Assembly (NCBI GenBank): GCA_032716605.1
Contig: CM064538.1
Location: 25,159,446 to 25,223,445, forward strand
Reading direction: 5' to 3'
DNA from: Paralithodes platypus
Taxonomy: Eukaryota; Arthropoda; Malacostraca; Decapoda; Lithodidae
DNA length: 64,000 nt
Shown here: one piece after another, positions 29,824 through 42,351 of the stretch
How the letters are laid out: each line of letters begins with the position of its first letter
How positions within the stretch are numbered: position 1 is the first letter of the stretch
Position numbers and translations under genes: made by a program
Notes under the pieces: model-generated
Told to the model about the DNA's origin: nothing
Seen by the model: the letters and a program-made list of their open reading frames with translations, nothing else
Database searches by the model: none

Positions 29824-30602
29824 GGGAACAACAACAACAACAACAACAACAACAGCAGGTGCAGCAGCAACAACAGCAGATGCAGCAGCAACAACAGCAG
29901 GTGCAGCAGCAGCAACAGCATCAACAAAAGCAACAATACCAGCGACAACTACAACAATCCAAACGAACCCAGCAGCAGCATTCATATCAAAGGCAACACC
30001 AGGTGTGGCAGCAGCTACCACAACAGCAACAACACCGAACACAACAGCAATCTTTATCGTCGGCAACGAGAGAAGATAATACAGTGCCAGCTACACCATC
30101 CTCAAATTTACCTACACAAATTGAACCAAATGAAGGAGCCAATGCAAGGGAAAACCCATGGACTATGGTCAAATGGGTGAATGGCAAGCCTCGCTACTCT
30201 AGGGAAGGCGAGCAGGTTCACCCTAGACCGAGAAACCAGCCAGGAATCAAAGGTAGGGGCAAGGATACTGGCCTCAATACCATCAAAAGGCCCCGACTAG
30301 CTAGGGTGTTTGCCACAGGATTCAACCCTAGTGTTACTGCTGAGAATCTCAAGATATACTTGGCTGATAATCTACATATAAATATAGAGGTAAGACAGCT
30401 GACCACCCTCTCCAGGTCCACTACCTGGTCCTCCTTTTGTATAACTAGCGAATGTCCAGATCCAGATGTTTTCATGAATCCTGACCTGTGGCCAGATGCA
30501 TATGTCAACTGGTACAGAGAACCAAGACAATATCCCAATGAGGACAGTGCAGAGGCTTCTGGGACTTGGAGGCATCGCACACCACTATCCAACTCACAGT
30601 AA
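29824..30602 (+). pseudogene. LINE F1 ORF1, C-terminal part
   Basis: Continues the Gln-rich tract in another frame (CAACAA/CAGCAG repeats 29824-30060), then leaves low complexity at about 30070. The segment PWTMVKWVNGKPRYS, RLARVFATGFNPSVTAENLKI and LWPDAYVNWYREPR resembles the RRM-like domain at the C-terminus of ORF1 in CR1/Jockey-group LINEs (family pattern: V..F...VTAE.I..YL, then LWP...V..F). The frame ends at TAA 30600-30602, and the ORF2 ATG follows at once (30603). Confidence 0.65.
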
Positions 30603-33447
30603 TGGAGGAGATACCAACAACAGCAGCAAGTATAAAAGTAACTTCATACAATTGCAGAGGAATCCCCAAAACAAAGAGGAATCTCCTGTTGCGATGCGAC
30701 CTGACATCGTATCTACATTAAGGACCAGTGACATAGTCTGCCTTCAGGAAACCTGGTACACAAAACAGGACTTAGGTAATTTGAACTTATTAGATAAAGA
30801 TTTCCATGGGTACGGGGTCTCCACTACGGACACACGTGATGGTATTGTGGCAGGTCACCCCCCAGGGGGAGTTGCAATAATGTGAAGATCGTGCCTAGAT
30901 AGTGTAATTAAAACCATTGAGACAAATTTAAGCTGGTGTGCGGGAATACAGCTGGAAGTGGGACACAGAAAATTTGCAATATTTTGTGTTTACTTACCGT
31001 ATCAGTGTGCAGAAAATGAAGAACTTTATTTGGAAAAATTAGGGGAGCTTGGTGGCCTAATTTCTGAATTAGAGATAATGTGTTACTCAGTGGTAGGTGA
31101 TTGGAATGCTACCCCTCACGAGTTGGGTGGTTCCATGTTTGCTAAACATATGTTAAGGTTTTGTGAGGAGCAAGGTTTAATTTTGTCCTCCAAAAACCTG
31201 CTTCCAGAAAATAGCTATACATATGTGAGTGAAGCATGGGAGACCAGGTTGTGGCTTGATCATGCAATCTCTAGCTCTGACTTTCATGACTCTATCTCAG
31301 AAATGGCCATAAGATACGACATTACGGATGACGACCACATACCTATAGAATTAACAATCCAAATTAATAAGGCACCGGAAATAACAGAAACTAGCAATAG
31401 CATCAAGGCAAAAGTTCCATGGAATGTAATCTCAAATGAAGAGTGCCAAATGTACTGTGATAAAACCAAAGACATTAAATAGGGTGCAATATGATGGTAA
31501 TGGTGTAGCACAATGCAGGGATCCAAAATGTAGTGATGCACAACACAGAAAGGACATTATTAAATTTTACAATAGTATAATAGATTCTTTATCAAAAGCG
31601 GGGGAAAGTATTTTTAATAGCCATAAATATAAGTCCTCATTCAATAAGCCAGGTTGGCAAGACTATGTGGCTGACCTGTATCAGGCCTCCAGAGATGCTA
31701 GGTCTCATTGGCTTGAAGTAGGTCAGCCCAGACAGGGGCCTATATTTGAACTTCACAAAAGAGCAAAGGCTAAGACCAAATATGCCATTAGATTTATTAA
31801 GCAAAATGAAAACCAATTAAGGAAGGAAGCCCTTGCAAAGAGTCTGGCAGAAAAGGATACTAACTGTTTTTGGAAGGACATCAGATCCATGCAAAATTGT
31901 AACACACCATTACCTGTCAGTGTTGAGGGGGTTACGAGTGAAGAGAACATTGCTGACTTATGGAAAACTCATTTTAAGGAACTACTTAATAGTGTAAACC
32001 AAAGGTCTACTAATGGTGCAATTCAATATGTGAAAGATAGTAATTATGAAGACATTAAAGTGACTGAAAGTGATCTTGAGAATGCCATAAGAAAACTTAA
32101 CCTAAACAAAGCTTGTGGGCTGGATGGTATATATGCAGAACATCTTAAATATGCAGATAAGTTGTTAATAGATAAACTTAGTTCTTGCATCACCAGTCTA
32201 TTTACGCATGGTGTCCTGCCGGAGTCTATGATATCCGTAATACTTGTTCCTGTCATTAAAGATAAATCAGGTAAAATTACAGCTAAAGACAACTACCGCC
32301 CAGTAGCACTTGCTAGTGTGGTGAGTAAGGTAGTTGAAATGATAATGCTAGAAAGAATGTCTGCATATATTGTCACCAGCAGCAATCAGTTTGGCTTTAA
32401 GAAAAATCACGGCACAGACCAATGCATATATGTGCTGAAAGAAGTGATTGATACATACAACAAACTAAATAGCTCAATTTTCTCTTGTTTTCTTGATGCA
32501 AGTAAGGCTTTTGATAGGGTGTGTCACAAAACCTTATTTGAAAAATTAGTTAACAGGGGAGTGCCTAGCTATATTGTTAGGATACTTATTTTCTGGTATG
32601 CTAATCAAAAAATGTGTGTAAGATGGGGCAACATCCTGTCAGGCTCTTTTGCCGTAACCAATGGTGTTAGGCAGGGGGGGATATTGTCTCCGTATCTTTT
32701 CAACGTCTACATGGATGATCTTAGTCTGGAGCTGAACAAGACTCGCACTGGGTGCTGTATTGGCAGCACCATTGTAAATCATCTCATGTATGCTGATGAC
32801 CTAGCCTTAATCGCGCCCTCTGGAGCAGGACTGGATAAATTATTGAGTATGTGAAAAAATTTGGAATCGAACATTCAGTCAAATTTAATCCTATAAAGAG
32901 CAATATCATAATATTTAAATCTAACCTTCTATTGAAATCAAAGCTACCTAAATTCAATTTGTATGAAAAAATTATAGAAGAAGTAAGTAAAGTAAAGTAT
33001 CTAGGACACTATATTTCAAGTGATCGCTCAGATGATGAGGATATGGGTCGTCAGCGAAGGCAACTTTACATGAAGGGAAATTCAATATTAAGAAAATTTC
33101 ATATGTGCACATGGGATACAAAAATAACATTGTTCAACTCCTACTGCTCACCAATGTATACAGCACAACTATGGTGGAACTATAAGAAAATGACAGTGAA
33201 TAGACTAAGTATCTCATATCACAATATCATGAAAATGTTTCTGGGGCTCTCAAAATATGAGAGTACAAGTACGCTATGTGCCTATATGAACTTACACTGT
33301 TACCAATCACTCATTAGAAAGCTAACATATAAATTCATTCAGCGCCTTAACAATTCTGAGAACAGTATCATTAAAATGCTGCAAACTCCAAGCATAGTGT
33401 ACACCTCTAGGATCCAGGCACACTGGAGGAAGTTGCTCTATATTTAA
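30603..33447 (+). pseudogene. LINE F1 ORF2: APE endonuclease and reverse transcriptase, broken
   Basis: Starts ATGGAGGAGATACC right after ORF1. The endonuclease begins VTSYNCRGIPKTKR (30651), shifts frame near 30715 and continues IVCLQETWYTK (catalytic Glu). It meets TGA at 30883 where a Trp codon is expected (GGVAIM-W-RSCLDS). After that: FAIFCVYLPYQ, VVGDWNATPHEL, TRLWLDHAISSSD, DDDHIPI. The linker and RT (31436-32854) carry KACGLDGIYAEHLKYA, DNYRPVALASVVSKVVE, FLDASKAFDRVCH, GVRQGGILSPYLF and YADDLALI. A further shift at about 32850 leads into 32851-33447, the C-terminal region. The sequence follows F2 closely, but with at least three lesions. Confidence 0.8.
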
Positions 33448-33807
33448 CCTTAAGTAATGATTTCAGGTCTGCTACTCTACAGAATTAGCATACCGGTACT
33501 GACCTCATAGTGCAGTACAGTACCGATATTCCTATACTGTACTGTAGCAACATACTGTACCGGAAGCTAAATGATGTGAGGCATGGTACTGTACACAATT
33601 AGGACAGTGGTTTTGGTAACACAGTAGTTTGATGACCACTGTTTTTGGTTGAGGCAGTGCTGTGAACTACATGATAGCAAGCTGGGTATTATTTAATTTA
33701 TTTTTATTTTATGTAGCCTATGTACAGTAGCTTATATATATTTATGTTACTGTAAGGTATATATGGACCCCAGTATGGTCCCCTCTGTACTGTGTGAGTC
33801 TGAAATA

Positions 33808-33838
<31 letters not shown>

Positions 33839-33885
33839 GAGGTACTATTGTTACGGATTGTTGACTTAAAACTTAAAGCTGTCCT

Positions 33886-34485
33886 TTAACCCGGGAACTG
33901 CAGGAAGACTCTTAAGAGTTCCCCCGGCGGACTGCGGGAAGACTCCTAAGAGTCAGGGGGAAAAAAATCAATTTAAAACACCGATTTATTTATTTTTTTC
34001 CCCCTGGGCCATGCAAAATATCACTCCTCTACCTCCCCTCCTTCCCCACTTTCCTCCCCTCCTTCAGTTATCACCTATTTTCCCTGTTATTCCCTTATTC
34101 TGTGGTATATTTTCGTGCTAACATTAGCGAGTTGCAAGCAGGGCATTGTCATCACTGTTAGCAAGCGAGTGCAAAAGAGAGAGAGAGAGTATCGATCGAC
34201 AGTGTCTCTCCAGACTTGGGGAAAAGTGGCGGGAAAGGAGGTTGCCTCAGCCATACATTATGTAACTCCCGGCCTGTATCGCCGATTTTGACCATCCAAA
34301 CGCTGTTTCCACTTGTTTTATTGTTGTAACAGGTTAATACCTTTATAATCAACCTATAATAGGCGCATATGGAGAAGTATTAATGCTATTTATGGTAAAA
34401 TAAATATTTTAGTGATGGAAACAGCTCAAATACATGCGCACAGGCAGAGGTGTCTCATACCCCCCATGCGCACTTCAGAGGTTAA
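33886..34485 (-). mobile_element. TTAA-flanked MITE, family 1, copy B
   Basis: A 600-bp copy on the minus strand: TTAA at 34482-34485 then CCTCTGAAGTGCGCATGG, and TTAA at 33886-33889 with CCCGGGAACTGCAGG. It carries the doubled CTCTTAAGAG motif near the right end and the internal (CT)n. Belongs with copy D to the variant that reads 'gggtatgagacacc' after the left end. Confidence 0.8.
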
Positions 34486-35214
34486 GTAACATTACGTTCA
34501 TTGTTGTTATATCTTAGTCTTATTTTCTCCGTACAAATTTAAATAAGATGTTTCAGTTATAGATAAACCACAGCATATTATATATTACTGTATTAAATTA
34601 AACACACATTACTGTACCCAATATTTACACTGCACTCCTACAAATCAAAATGGCTTCACAATGAATAAAATCACCCCTAGAGATAATTGGGAAGAGAGAG
34701 GAAGTCTAGCTCCTATCAGGGTCTGATAGATACTGACCATCAAGTCTCCAAAATACCAGACATTCACTTCTTCCATTGAAAATAAATACTTAGATTTATG
34801 AAACAAAGTTCTATATCCAACAACCATGATACTGATTCCGTGAAGCAAACATACGGAATGCTGATAAAAAGAAAACTATTTATATAATTGAAGCAATGAA
34901 ACTATTCTTTATAATAGTATTTAGTTAAGTGATTGCTAATTAGAACCACAATATGAAACCACAACACATCAATGAATCCTTGAATTAATCAATTGACAGA
35001 ATTTAGCTATTAACAAAGTACCGAACACAAATGATAATTAACTAAAACTCTAGAATTTCAATACACATTTTCTATACAATGATTGCATTAAACAATTAAC
35101 AACATACAGTATACTATATGCTTAGCTTCCATATTTGTAATCAACTATGCCATGACACTATACTGTAACAAAATAATTACGAGTTATTCCACCAGCCCAT
35201 CCTATTGTGACCGG
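34486..35214. other. No gene seen
   Basis: AT-rich sequence before the minisatellite. No convincing coding, RNA or repeat feature. Confidence 0.5.
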
Positions 35215-36512
35215 TAAAAAGTTACCATCACATTCACATTCACATTCGGCTAGAAGTTACCACCTGTTTCTGTTTCACATTCACATTCACATTCAGATGT
35301 CCTATCCCAGTTCCTGTACGGTTTTCTTTGCCGATGTTCACAGATACGTTTTTCTCCATTCTCATTGGGTTTTCTACATTCACAATCGGTTTCCTACATT
35401 CACATTCGAGTTTCTACATTCCCATTCACCACAATCGGTTTTCTACATTCACATTCATATTTGTTTCACTACATTCACATTCACATTCGTTTCTCTACAT
35501 TCACCCTCACATGAATTTCTCTACATTCACATTCGTTTCTCTACATTCACATTCACATTCGTTTCTCTACATTCACATTCGTTTCTTTACATTCACATTC
35601 GTTTCTCTACATTCACATTCGTTTCTCTACATTCACATTCACATTCGTTTCTATACATTCACATTCGTTTCTTTACATTCACATTCGTTTCTCTACATTC
35701 ACATTCGTTTCTCTACATTCATTCACTTTCGTTTCTCTACATTCACATTCACATTCGTTTCTCTACATTCATATTCGTTTCTCCACATTCACATTCGTTT
35801 CTCTACATTCACATTCGTTTCTCAACATTCACATTCGTTTCTCTACATTCACATTCGTTTCTCTACATTCACATTCACATTCGTTTATCTACATTCACGT
35901 TTGTTTTTCTACATTCACATTCGTTTCTCTACATTCACATTCACATTATTTTATCTACATTCACATTCGTTTCTCTACATTCACATTCGTTTCTCTACAT
36001 TCACAATAGTTTCTCTATATTCACATATTCGTTTTTCTACATTCACATTCGTTTCTCTACATTCACATTCGTTTCTCTACATTCACATTCACACTCGTTT
36101 CTCTACATTCACATTCGTTTCTCTACATTCACATTTACATTAGTTTCTCTACATTCACATTCGTTTCTCTACATTCATTTTTTTTATCTACATTCACATT
36201 CGTTTTGACAACATTCACATTCGTTTCTCTACATTCACATTCACGTTCGTTTTACCACATTCACATTAGTTTCTCTACATTCACATTTACGTACGTTTGG
36301 CCACATTCACATTCGTTTCTCTACAATAAGTCTACATTCACATTCGTTTTACCACATTCACATTCGTTTCTTGAAATTCACATTCGTTTCTCTACATTCA
36401 CATTCACATTCGTTTTGCCACATTCACATTCGTTATGCCACATTCACATTCGTCTCTACATTCACATTCGTTTTGCCACATTAACATATGTTTCCCTACA
36501 TTCCCATTCGCG
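35215..36512 (+). repeat. Minisatellite, about 20-bp unit
   Basis: About 1.3 kb of a unit close to CTCTACATTCACATTCGTTT, with extra CATTCA hexamers inserted in some units and scattered substitutions. The spacing varies between 20 and 32 bp in steps of 6, indicating a (CATTCA/CATTCG) hexamer core. Both overlapping open frames (FTFVSLHSHS...) are products of the repeat. Related blocks lie at 43.3-44.9 kb and 60.9-61.8 kb. Confidence 0.9.
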
Positions 36513-36572
36513 TACAAAACAAACTAGAATAGGCTATAGCAGAACCTATGAAGCTGTAAGATGCTTCCAATA

Positions 36573-36607
<35 letters not shown>

Positions 36608-36980
36608 ATGCTCAGGCCCAATCCCCATTTTGGGGGTAGCCGACTCAAGACAGAGCAAGAACAGGGAAAACACAAAAACAACATAAAACAATAAATAAAC
36701 ACAGATAAAAAGCACAAACTCACACACATCCAGGTCACCCAGGAGAAGACCCAGAGACCAGGGTCACCAAGGTCGCTCCAGCACTCCCCCGGCCCCCGAC
36801 CACCCGGAGAGGTTCCGATCTCGGCAGGCAGACATGCAGCGGAGCCAAAGCCACAAGCCCTCCCACCACACTTCCAGGCGCACCCTTCATATTAATCGTC
36901 TCCCCGGGCCAGGCGCCTGATGGACTATTATCTAGTCCAACTTGCGCCCGACCCCTTACTCCAAATGACCACGTGTTCAC

Positions 36981-39014
36981 TCAACTATTCACAAGCATTC
37001 TCCATTCACTCCTGTCCACCACCACTTCCCCTGCCTGATTTATAGTAATTCCTCTATCATCCAAAGCCTTTCTTACACAGTCTCTCCATCTCAATGGGGG
37101 TCTTCCTGCCCTTCTATCTCCCCTTGTACCTGACTCACATATTCTCTTTGTAAGCCTTTCATCTCCCATTCGTTCAACAAGACCATACTAGCTCAGCACC
37201 CTTCTGTCCACTCTGGCTGACAAATGTTCCTGCTGCCCCACTCTCCTACCTATCTCTTTATTCCTCAATCTGTCTCTACGAGTAACTCCACACATACTCC
37301 TCAAGCAGCTCATCTCCATCACATCCAGCCCTCTTTTCTCCTTTTTCTTCAGAGCCCATGTCTCAGCCCCATACATCACTGTTGGCACAACAATTCCTTG
37401 ATGCAGTGCACGTTTTACTTTCACTCCGAGATTTCTCGTCTTCCACATACTTCCCATTGCTCCGAAAACCTTCCTTCCTTCACACACTCTCTGTTTTACC
37501 TCCACTTCCATACCTCAACTCCTGCTTATCGTTCCTCCTAGATATTTAAAACACTCTACTTGTTCCAATATTTCCCCATCCAGCCTCACATCTAGATTCA
37601 CCCTATGCTCTCCCCTATTACACACCATTACTTTACTTTTATTGACGTTCACCTTCAGTTTCCTCCTTCCACAAACCACACCAAACTCTTTGGCTACCCG
37701 CTGCAGTTTCTCATCAGAATCCGCCACCAATGCTGTGTCATCAGCGAACAGCAACTGATTCAACTCCCAATCTTTACCATTCTTTCCTACTAAACCCAAT
37801 CCTCTTCCCATAGTTCTCCTTTTCACCTCCCTCACCACACCATCCATAAACATATTAAACAGCCATGGTGACATTACACAACCCTGTCGCAAACCTACCT
37901 TTACCTCAAACCATTCACTCAACTCACCATTTCCTACTCTCACACATGCTCTGCTCCCTTCATAAAAACTCTTAACTACTTCTAACAAATTTCCTCCTAT
38001 TTCATAAATCCTTAGCACCTTCCACATTGCTTCACGGTCCACACGATCATACGCTTTTTCCAAGTCCATAAAAGCCCAAAATATCTCCTTATGCTTCTCT
38101 AAATACTTCTCGCATAACTGTCTTACTGCAAACATCTGATCCACGCACCCTCTTCTCCTCATAAAACTGCACTGTTCTTCTCTTATTGCAACTTCCGTAC
38201 ACTTTATTATCCTCTCTATCAACACCCTGCCATACAGCTTTCCAACCACTGACAATAAACTAATACCTCTATAACTTGAACACTCCTGCCGATCTCCCTT
38301 CTCCTTGTACAACGGAACAATACATGCACTCTTCCAGTCTATTGGTACCATTGACACAGCAAAGCACACATTGAAAAGTCTCACCAACCAATCTATTATC
38401 ACATCTCCACCCTTCTTTATACACTCCACAGCAATACCATCCAAACCTTCTGCTTTTCCCGCTCTCATTTGTTTCACTGCTTCTTTCACCTCATTTTCCT
38501 CAATCCTTTCATTCATTCCCTGCCACCTGGGTGGCCTGGGTAACCTATCTCCATCCACCTCTGCTTCAATCACTGCTTCTCTTCCATCTCTTGTATTTAA
38601 CAAAGATTCAAAATACTCGGCATATCTTTTCCTCACTTCAACTGGTTCCACTAGTAATTCTCCATTTTCATCTTTCACTGACTCTTCCCTCTTTTGTCCT
38701 CCTTTCCTTACTTTATTTACCTCCTTCCAGAACATCTTCTTTCGTTCTTCAAAATTCTCATTCAGCCTTTGACCCCACCTTTCGTTTGCATCTTTTTTTC
38801 GCTTCTCTAATTTTCCGTTTTGCCTCTCCTTTTCTCCTTGTAGCCTACCTCTCCCATACCTCAACACTACCATCCTGTAAAACCCTCTCAAAACACTGTC
38901 TCTTCTCCTCAACTGCCTTTCTCACCGTATCATTCCACCACTCGCTTCCCTTCCTGATACCTCTGCCTCCTACTTTCCTTTTGCTGCATACTACCTCTGC
39001 ACTTGCTTTCACTC
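36981..39014 (-). pseudogene. RTE-2 reverse transcriptase and linker
   Basis: Read leftward: linker with GSEWWNDTVRKAVEEKRQCFE (about 38890-38950), then, in the frame 38912-37515, WKEVNKVRKG, LDGIAVECIKKGG, YRGISLLSVVGKLYGRVL, FMDLEKAYDRVDREAMW, GLRQGCVMSPWLFNMFMD, catalytic FADDTALVAD and FKYLGGTISRS. A frameshift near 37511 leads to 37511-37188, and a TAG at about 37185 replaces the usual Trp of the LKWFGH block (here LS-stop-YGLVERMGDERL). The C-terminal GRPPLRWRDCVRKAL follows to 36981. Two lesions plus the inserted LINE make it inactive. Confidence 0.8.
39010..39014 (+). repeat. Target-site duplication of LINE H, left copy (CACTC)
   Basis: CACTC is repeated at 42352-42356 on the other side of LINE H. 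With one copy kept, the RTE-2 frame runs through the junction without a shift or stop. Confidence 0.75.
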
Positions 39015-39381
39015 AGTCCATTATATCCTGAAATGTGAGCCTGAAGTCTGTGCGGCTCTCTACAAATATAAAGACAAGGTGCAACTTCAATGGGGAATAC
39101 ATAATATAAGAGACAGGTACCATGCATTGGCTTGTTTCTATTGCCAGAGATTTGGGCATGCAGAAAATAAGTGTGCTGCTAAACTAAACAGTGATGTGCC
39201 TGTTTGTTTTAAATGTGCTGGAACACATAGGTCGAAGGATTGTAAGGTGACTGTGAGAAAGTGCATAAATTGTATGAGATACGGGAAACAAGACGTGTTT
39301 CATTCATCATCAGATACCCGGTGCCCGGTCTTTTCGAGTGAGATAGTCAAGGTGAGAGACCTAACTGATCATGGAATCTAG
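39015..39381 (+). pseudogene. LINE H ORF1 C-terminus with three zinc knuckles
   Basis: Gag-like nucleic-acid binding end of ORF1. Three successive Cys/His clusters: CFYCQRFGHAENKC (C-x2-C-x4-H-x4-C, canonical CCHC), CFKCAGTHRSKDC (C-x2-C-x3-H-x4-C), and a looser CINCMRYG...H...C. The frame is open from before 39079 to TAG 39379-39381 and overlaps ORF2 by 11 bp. The N-terminal part is lost to 5' truncation. Confidence 0.8.
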
Positions 39382-42259
39382 TGCTTTAATAAAGATAAAG
39401 GGGGGACTGATAAACATTCAATCAGTGGGAAATAAAACCTTTGAAATTCGAGACTTAATTAATGAGGCAAAATATGATGTACTAGCGGTAACTGAAACAT
39501 GGCTGAGTGAATACGATACTGCTAAAATACTTGAAATGACTCCTTTAACGCATACCTTCTTGCACAATCCACGAAGAGGAAAGGGAGGTGGTGGTGTGGG
39601 AATTTTTCTTACAAACACGTTTAAGAAGACGAAAATATGTAAATCTGCAAGGTTCGGTAGTTTTGAACATATACAGGTGGGCTGTGAGATTGGAGGCTGG
39701 AAATGTACTTTTATTGTTGTTTATAGACCCCCAAATTTAAGTGCCAGTACATTTATTGATGATTTTAGATTATACTTGGAAACAATTGATATGGTTAGTA
39801 CGAATACATTCGTCTTTGGTGACTTTAATCTGTGGGTGGATGTTCCAAATGATTACTATGCTACTATCTTTATAGAATTGATGGAGTCTTTCCACTTGAT
39901 AAATAAAGTGCATACTGCAACTTCAAGAGGTGGTCATGCATTAGACTTGGTTTTTACGAATAGAGAAAGCGATATGATAAATGAGCTGTATGTTGAAGAT
40001 GAGTGTTGTATTTCGCCGGTCCATAAACTAGTTACTTTTAACATGCCGTTTGTAAGTAAACCTAGACAATCTAAGACAATAAAGTGTAGGTCAAAAAGAA
40101 AATTTGAGCCACAACTACTAATATCGACTGTTGCGAATGAAATACTAATTAAGAAAAGAGAACACTGTGCTCACGGTGAATTAATAGATGACTGTACGTC
40201 ATGTTTCACTAATCTGTATAACAGCATTGCTAGAGAAAAATACGAAGATATGTGCCCCATTATTGAAAAGAAAATAGTAATAGTTGATAGTGCGCCGTGG
40301 TTTAATGCTGATATTCAAAGAGCAAAAAAGGCCAAGAAGAGATATGAGAGGCTAATGGCTATGGAGACGTCTACGAACCGAAGAGGCAAGAGATAACTAT
40401 AAAAGAGCTCGGAATATAGAAAACAGGCTCATTGTGCTTAGAAAACGTGAATACTATATGAATAAAGCAAAAGAAGCTGGATCTGATATGAATAAGCTGT
40501 ATGTGGTACTTGACAACTTGACGGGAAACAAGAAGAAAAATAAGTTACCAGAAGGGATTCCGGATATGACATTGGCGAATGATTTTTCTGACTTTTTTTG
40601 TGATAAAATTAATACCATTGTTGGAAATTTTGGAGTAGTCGAGACTCAAGACGTTGTTGTAGCTGAGCCTACTGTGACTAAGTTAACAGAATTTACTATG
40701 ACGGATCTGAATACAGTTAAATCCATAGTTACGAAAGCAAAACTTACCCATTGTAGTAATGATCCTATGCCGATACGTGAAATAGTGCACAGTAAAAAAT
40801 TTAACAGTTTTCTGGACATATATGTTGACATAATAAACTGTAGCATTGCAAATAATGTATTTCCATCGTCTGAAAAGAATGCGATTGTGAAGCCTATTAT
40901 TAAAGGGAGCCTTGATTCTCAATGCTTGAGCTCTTTTAGGCCTGTTTCCAATTTAACATTTCTATCAAAAATTACTGAAAATGTAATTCTGGGTCAGTTA
41001 TGGGATCACTTGAGTTTAGTGAAGGCTCTCCCAGACAACCAGTCCGCATATAGAAGACTTTACTCTACGGAAACCACGATGTGCTCTGTGATTAATGATT
41101 TACTCGTGCAAATGGACAATGCGAAGTGTGGAATCTTAATTTTGTTGGACTTGAGTGCTGCGTTCGATACAGTGGCTTACTAATAGAAGACTGTAAAGCT
41201 ATTGGTATTGATGGTAATGCGCTGGAATACCTTCAAAGTTACCTTACTAACAGAACTTATTGTGTGCAAATAAGTAATAAATTCTCAGAGATGAAGCATC
41301 TAGAGAGGGGCGTCCCTCAAGGGAGTGTTCTTGGACCAATTCTATTCTGTATATATACAATTGCACTATCTAGCATATTAATGAAACATGGAGTGAAATT
41401 CAAGCTGTTTGCGGATGACACCCAATTCTATCTGGCACTAAGTGACGTGGTGAATGTTGAGGAGAAGATTAGTGGTTTACTAAAAGACATTGGGAAGTGG
41501 ATGGAGTCAAAGCAACTGAAATTAAATGAAAATAAAACTGAATGCCTATTAGTAGGCAGACGGGTGAACCTTGAGAGACTGGGCGTGCAAAGCCTCAATA
41601 TCAATGATAGTGTGATGACTGTGAGTAGTGTGGTGAAGGATTTGGGAGTCTTGGTTGATAGTGAACTGTCATTTAAAAACCAGATTAATCAAACAGTGCG
41701 AATCTCTGCCTATCATCTGAGGAATATTGCTTTTGTGAGAAAATATCTGGATATTAATACAACCAAAATGTTGATCCACAATCATGTAATTAGTAAATTA
41801 GACTATTGTAATTCTCTATATTATCGACTACCAAATTACTTGCTACGAAAACTACAACTTATAATGAATAGAGCAGCAAGATTAATAAAGAGTTTACCAT
41901 TCCGTGCGAGTATAACGCCGGCATTAATTGACCTGCATTGGCTGCCGGTGAAAGCGAGGATCATATTCAAACTGTGTGTTATAGTGTATCAAGCTTTGAA
42001 CTTTGGAAAGCCGGAATATGTGCGAGACTTATTGGAAGACTTCAATGTTGGCACTGATATGATGCCGAGACATGGCAACGTGCTGCATCAATTGAATGAG
42101 CCACGGTGCAATCATGAATTTGGATTTAGGGCCTTCGAAAAGAGTTAATTGAAAAGGTGTGCGAACATAAAGGCCTTTAAAAAGTCACTAAAAACACATT
42201 TGTTCAGGGAGTGTTATGACTTAGAAGATGGCACTGTGAGACAAGACTACAAGTGCTAG
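39371..42259 (+). pseudogene. LINE H ORF2: endonuclease and reverse transcriptase, broken
   Basis: The first frame (39371-40396) is an APE endonuclease: LINIQSVGNKTFEIRD, LAVTETWLSE (catalytic Glu), FIVVYRPPN, VFGDFNLWVD, ALDLVFTN and SPVHKLV in place of the usual SDH. A frameshift near 40396 leads to 40434-41183 (NDPMPIREI, SSFRPVSNLTFLSKITE, LLDLSAAFDTV), and another near 41150 to 41126-42148 (RGVPQGSVLGPILFCIYT, catalytic FADDTQFY, KDLGVLVDSELSF, KLDYCNSLYYRLPNYL). TAA at 42146 interrupts a frame that goes on to TAG near 42257 with the conserved FKKSLKTHLFRECYDL. Two shifts, one nonsense. Confidence 0.85.
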
Positions 42260-42351
42260 ATGGTTTAAAGGGCAGCTGCGACGAGCGTCACATCTAGTGA
42301 CGGAGCGCGGCTGAGAAACTCCACACCAAGTAACAAGTAACAAGTAAGTAA

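Larger units (their letters stand above)
28496..33838 (+). mobile_element. LINE F1, near full length
   Basis: Plus-strand element with Gln-rich ORF1 (28639-30602, broken) and ORF2 (30603-33447, broken). A 3' UTR of about 390 bp with repeated TACTGTACCGG-like motifs ends in AATAAAGT(ATT)n at 33805-33838. Its 5' end lies about 150 bp or less from the 5' end of E1, in divergent orientation. F2 at 19.5 kb is the same family. Confidence 0.8.
39015..42351 (+). mobile_element. LINE H inserted in RTE-2
   Basis: Plus-strand non-LTR retrotransposon, 5'-truncated inside ORF1, with ORF1 C-terminus 39015-39381, ORF2 39371-42259 and a short 3' end finishing in an (AAGTAAC)-type tail (42328-42351). Flanked by CACTC. 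The ORF2 C-terminal style (DYCNSLYYRLPNYL, LHWLPVKARI, KSLKTHLFRE) points to the CR1/L2 group; clade is inferred. Confidence 0.85.

Noticed and set aside
29177..30066. Minus-strand Val/Ala-rich frames
   Set aside because: Antisense of CAA/CAG repeats in LINE F1 ORF1.
35207..36208. 333-aa and 271-aa open frames (Phe/His/Ser/Leu repeats)
   Set aside because: Pure translation of a 20-bp minisatellite; both frames open only because the unit lacks stops. No protein features.
35215..36512. Possible CRISPR array
   Set aside because: Units are contiguous without unique spacers, length varies in hexamer steps, and the genome is eukaryotic.
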